Source of the DNA: Desulfobacter sp.
GTDB taxonomy: Bacteria > Desulfobacterota > Desulfobacteria > Desulfobacterales > Desulfobacteraceae
Direction: 5' to 3'
Length of the DNA: 64,000 bases
Assembly: GCA_028768525.1 (NCBI GenBank)
Contig: CP054837.1
Coordinates: 3,282,001 to 3,346,000, forward strand
Shown: positions 61,747 to 64,000 of the stretch, in pieces
How positions within the stretch are numbered: the first letter of the stretch is position 1
How the letters are laid out: each line of letters opens with the position of its first letter
Position numbers and translations under genes: made by a program
The notes under the pieces: model-generated
Told to the model about the DNA's origin: nothing
The model's input: the letters and a program-made list of their open reading frames with translations, nothing else
Database searches by the model: none

Positions 61747-61806
61747 GTCATACGCTATTCTAAACTTATTTGCTGGTACTAATTTGCTGAATATCGGTAG
61801 TTTTTT
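61747..61806 (-). promoter_or_regulatory. Promoter with shared upstream element, dockerin operon
   Basis: On the minus strand: AAAAAACTACCGATATTCAG then CAAATTAGTACCAG (61773-61806), 20 nt, TATGAC at 61747-61752. The element and spacing equal those at 45910 and 46023. There is no aptamer between this promoter and the ATG at 61711. A partial second copy (TTATTTGCTGG, about 61766-61776) adjoins it. Confidence 0.6.
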
Positions 61807-61890
61807 GCGGTTTCGCCTCTATTTTTTTTGGGAGATTGCAGAGATGGAAATGTAAAAAAACAGTAGACAAAAAAATACTCTATTTTCGCT

Positions 61891-61949
61891 AAAAAGTACT
61901 GAATTTGAGCAAAAACGTTATAGCCTGAAAAAATAAAACCGCATACCAT
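61891..61949 (+). promoter_or_regulatory. Promoter with shared upstream element, copy D (diverged)
   Basis: AAAAAGTACTGAATTTGAGC then AAAAACGTTATAG (61891-61923), 20 nt, TACCAT (61944-61949), and 17 nt to the aptamer at 61967. It is a weaker match, but the spacing on both sides equals that of copy A. Confidence 0.5.
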
Positions 61950-61966
61950 ACCCTGGTAATGAAAAT

Positions 61967-62030
61967 GCCACACCCGTCGTGAGGCGGGGCCGGAAAGCCA
62001 CGGGTCTCAGGGGGAGACAGCCGGGTTGCC
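61967..62030 (+). promoter_or_regulatory. Cyclic-dinucleotide (GEMM/c-di-GMP-I-like) riboswitch, copy C
   Basis: GCCACACCCGTC, GTGA-capped hairpin CCCGTC-GTGA-GGCGGG, GGCCGGAAAGCCACGGGTCT, then a short stem (GTCTC / GAGAC) and AGCCGGGTTGCC. AGCCGGG (62019-62025) can instead pair with CCCGGCT (62041-62047), a plausible alternative fold for switching. It leads to the gene at 62113. Confidence 0.8.
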
Positions 62031-62112
62031 ATAAAGGTATCCCGGCTATTGTGATTGGATGAAGAAAAACGGGCCGGGACCAGTAACCCAAGTAAATCAG
62101 AAAGGAAGAAAC

Positions 62113-62973
62113 ATGAAGCGGTTTAAAGGAATTCTCCCCATTGCAGCGACGATTGCGGCCTTGTTTTTCACGGTGTCCTGGGCCCAGGCCAGCCCCTTTG
62201 CCACTGAACTCGTGGACCATTCCGCCAGCCTTGACGGTTCCGGAGCCTATAACGATCCCAATGACCTGCTGGGCAAGCCGGCTGAGTATTGTGCCGGCTG
62301 GCCTTCAGGTAACGATCATATCAGTATTGTTGAGCCGTCTTGGGGAAATGGATTTATCACCACGTTTAATGAGGGCGACTGGGCCACTATCAAGTTTGAC
62401 CACAGGGTTGAGGATGATCCCGATAATCCCTATGGACTTGACTTTATCGTCTACGGCAATTCATTTTTTTCAGGCAATGGATTCGTAAGCGATACCACAG
62501 ATCATAATACCTATACTTTGGGCGGCGGTTTATTCTCTGAGGATATCACCATATCCGTCAGCCAGAACGGTACGGACTGGTACAAATACGAAAACGGTCC
62601 TACCGGAGACGGCCTTTACCCCACCAATCCATGGATCTGGAGCGCCGAACTCTTTGCAGAAACCGGCAACGGCTGGACAGATCAGCAAAATGATTTTACC
62701 AAGCCGGTGGATCCCAGTTTGACCGCTGCCGATTTTGCCGGAACAAGTGCCGATGCCATGGCGCTGTATGACGGATCTGCAGGCGGTACAGGATTTGATC
62801 TTGCAGAATCAGGGATGGAGTGGATTCAGTATATTAAAATCGAAGGCGCCGGCGGTGAGATCGACGCCGTAGCCGATGTCGCTGCTGCTGCGCCGGTGCC
62901 GGTTCCCGGTGCGTTCTGGCTGCTGGGCTCCGGTCTGCTCGGTCTGGCCGGATTTAGGCGTAAAATAGGCTAA
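62113..62973 (+). CDS. VPLPA-CTERM surface protein (riboswitch-controlled)
   Basis: A 286-residue exported protein. A signal peptide (LPIAATIAALFFTVSWAQAS) is followed by a beta-rich body (ATIKFDHRVEDDPDNPYGLD, ITISVSQNGTDWYKYENGPT), GGTGFDLAESG, a closing GGEIDAVADV strand, and the tail APVPVPGAFWLLGSGLLGLA plus GFRRKIG. It shares its body plan with the protein at 44861. The ATG at 62113 has AAAGGAAG. It is expressed from the copy D promoter behind riboswitch copy C and ends at a bidirectional terminator. Confidence 0.87.
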   Translation: MKRFKGILPIAATIAALFFTVSWAQASPFATELVDHSASLDGSGAYNDPNDLLGKPAEYCAGWPSGNDHISIVEPSWGNGFITTFNEGDWATIKFDHRVEDDPDNPYGLDFIVYGNSFFSGNGFVSDTTDHNTYTLGGGLFSEDITISVSQNGTDWYKYENGPTGDGLYPTNPWIWSAELFAETGNGWTDQQNDFTKPVDPSLTAADFAGTSADAMALYDGSAGGTGFDLAESGMEWIQYIKIEGAGGEIDAVADVAAAAPVPVPGAFWLLGSGLLGLAGFRRKIG

Positions 62974-62994
62974 AAAAACAGTGTCACCCCAAAA

Positions 62995-63028
62995 GGCCGC
63001 CGGAATGAATTCTCCGGCGGCCTTTTTT
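62995..63028. terminator. Bidirectional intrinsic terminator
   Basis: GGCCGCCGG / CCGGCGGCC with a 10-nt loop, T6 on the plus strand after it and A4 before it. It serves the VPLPA-CTERM gene and the convergent AraC-type gene. Confidence 0.93.
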
Positions 63029-63049
63029 GTCATCAGGCGCAGTGGTTAC

Positions 63050-63862
63050 CTACCCTTCCATTGTTTTTTTCCTGAAGGACGATGGACTCTCCCCCTGGTA
63101 CCGTTTGAATATCCGGGCAAAATAGGACACATCGTTGAAGCCAACGGAATAACAGGTCTGGGAAATGTTCATATCCTGCAGTCCCAGAAGCTTTTTGGCC
63201 GCCTCCATTCGGTTGATATTCAAATAGTCCTTGAAGGAGTGGCCGGTTTCCTTTTTAAACATCCGGCTGAAATAGAACCGGCTCAGGCCGGCTTTCCTCG
63301 CCACATCATCCAGGGTCAGGGGATTCATATAATGGGTGTCGATGAATGCGACGGCCTTGTCAAACCGGCTGGTTTTTGCCGTGGGCGGTACGATGGTGCC
63401 GGTATCGGCGGGCATGGCCGGAAGGTGAAAAAAACGTTTCATGGTTTCGAAGAGTATCCCCTCAAGATAGGTCTTAAACTCGGGAATCTTTGTCACCAGT
63501 TCGATTAGCCGATGTGAATCAATGACGTAGCAGTCAAGGGTTTCAAGGCTCAATGCGTCGCAAAGGGCCAGGCCGTTGTCAAAGAAAAGCTCCAGGCCGA
63601 AAAAATCCCCTTTTCCCATGAGGCCTTTTCGGTAGGCCTCACCCTTTAATGAGGTGCCCAGCAGGTTCAGTGACCCTTTGCAGATATAGCCGACCTGGGA
63701 AATTCGGTGGTCTTTTTCAAGAACAAGGGTGTATGCGGGGAATTGTGTCAGTGTGAACTCGGATTCAATAAGTTTTTCAAAACTGTTGCTTTTTGTCCCG
63801 AAATGATTCGGGGAGGCGAAGATTGGACGCTGACGGTCCATTGTTGAGAGATATGTTTCCAT
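63050..63862 (-). CDS. AraC-family regulator with an N-terminal cyclic-nucleotide-binding-like fold
   Basis: A 270-residue transcription factor. Residues about 30-150 look like a Crp-type jelly roll (QVGYICKGSLNLLGTSLKGE, GLMGKGDFFGLELFF, TLDCYVIDSHRLIEL). The C-terminus is an AraC double helix-turn-helix (DDVARKAGLSRFYFSRMFKK, then QTCYSVGFNDVSYFARIFKR and a closing FRKK). The ATG at 63862 has GGAGAAACC. It is preceded by a terminator-like hairpin and a cobalamin-riboswitch 3' end, so it is probably vitamin-B12-regulated. Targets unknown. Confidence 0.88.
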   Translation of the reverse strand: METYLSTMDRQRPIFASPNHFGTKSNSFEKLIESEFTLTQFPAYTLVLEKDHRISQVGYICKGSLNLLGTSLKGEAYRKGLMGKGDFFGLELFFDNGLALCDALSLETLDCYVIDSHRLIELVTKIPEFKTYLEGILFETMKRFFHLPAMPADTGTIVPPTAKTSRFDKAVAFIDTHYMNPLTLDDVARKAGLSRFYFSRMFKKETGHSFKDYLNINRMEAAKKLLGLQDMNISQTCYSVGFNDVSYFARIFKRYQGESPSSFRKKTMEG

Positions 63863-63871
63863 GGTTTCTCC

Positions 63872-63910
63872 AAAAAAAACAAAATCCAGACAAATCAAAT
63901 TGCCCGGATT
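63872..63910 (-). terminator. Attenuator hairpin before the AraC-type gene
   Basis: On the minus strand AATCCGGGCAA / TTGTCTGGATT pair over 11 bp (two G-U) with a 6-nt loop, followed by TTTTGTTTTTTTTG directly before the ribosome site. This is an intrinsic terminator in a leader, typical of a transcriptional riboswitch platform. Confidence 0.65.
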
Positions 63911-63968
63911 CCCGTTTTTTCCTCATGGCGTTCAACAGCCCCTTCCCTAGGACTGCCAAATTCATACA

Positions 63969-64000
63969 GGCTGGTCTTCTGACTTCCGGATCACTTTACT
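63969..64000 (-). promoter_or_regulatory. Cobalamin riboswitch, 3' end only (cut by the window)
   Basis: On the minus strand, AGTCAGAAGACCAGCC at 63969-63984 matches the B12 box (consensus AGYCMGGAGACCKGCC) with two changes. The 5' two-thirds of the aptamer would lie beyond position 64000. With the attenuator at 63872 it would control the AraC-type gene. Confidence 0.6.

Overview
The window reads as chromosomal DNA of a Gram-negative, probably anaerobic bacterium, most likely a Desulfobacterales-type member of the Desulfobacterota. This is inferred from gene content, not from a marker gene. The clues are several surface proteins with VPLPA-type (PEP-CTERM-like) sorting tails, a PEP-CTERM-type TPR lipoprotein, a c-heme sensor kinase of the Tll0287-like class, a sulfate-exporter-family protein and a Tad pilus locus. 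No rRNA, tRNA, CRISPR array or insertion sequence was recognised.

Layout. 1-6.2 kb (minus): a metal- or peptide-type uptake operon with a methyltransferase, a TonB-dependent receptor, a family 5 solute-binding protein and two ABC ATPases, the last cut by the window edge. 6.7-15.3 kb (plus): a giant PPDK-like phosphotransferase, GAPDH, a DUF3108 protein, an MBL-fold hydrolase, a three-repeat cysteine-rich small protein and a radical SAM/SPASM protein. 15.3-21.1 kb (minus): a membrane/stress cluster (sulfate-exporter-like protein flanked by two tiny membrane proteins, a universal stress protein, a tail-anchored protein), then a hybrid histidine kinase. 21.5-26.9 kb (minus): an accessory region with an AT-rich three-gene cassette, a gene broken by an amber codon, two gene remnants and small secreted or membrane proteins. 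27-35 kb: gltX, a nitroreductase, a frameshifted GGDEF gene, and a heme-sensing kinase with its sigma-54 response regulator. 35.2-39.7 kb: an RND efflux pair. 39.8-46.9 kb: surface and export genes (epimerase, PrsT-like TPR lipoprotein, three VPLPA-CTERM proteins and a stray sorting tail). 47.1-57.8 kb: an eleven-gene tad/flp pilus operon. 57.8-63 kb: a DUF1573 protein, an adjacent cohesin/dockerin pair and another VPLPA-CTERM protein. The right edge holds an AraC-type regulator behind what looks like a cobalamin riboswitch with an attenuator.

How the parts fit. The right third is a cell-surface region under apparent cyclic-dinucleotide control. Three GEMM/c-di-GMP-I-like aptamers each precede a VPLPA-CTERM gene. 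Four promoters (these three plus the one driving the dockerin/cohesin operon) share an upstream element placed exactly 20 nt before a TATG- or TACC-type -10 box. In the riboswitch promoters the aptamer starts 17-18 nt after the -10 box. This suggests a small regulon in which one unknown activator drives surface proteins and cyclic dinucleotide gates some of them.

The most novel-looking element is the operon at 58.9-61.7 kb. A secreted protein ending in a classical two-repeat dockerin is encoded 2 nt ahead of a small cohesin-like protein with a VPLPA-CTERM tail. That is a plausible self-contained surface docking pair outside any cellulosome.
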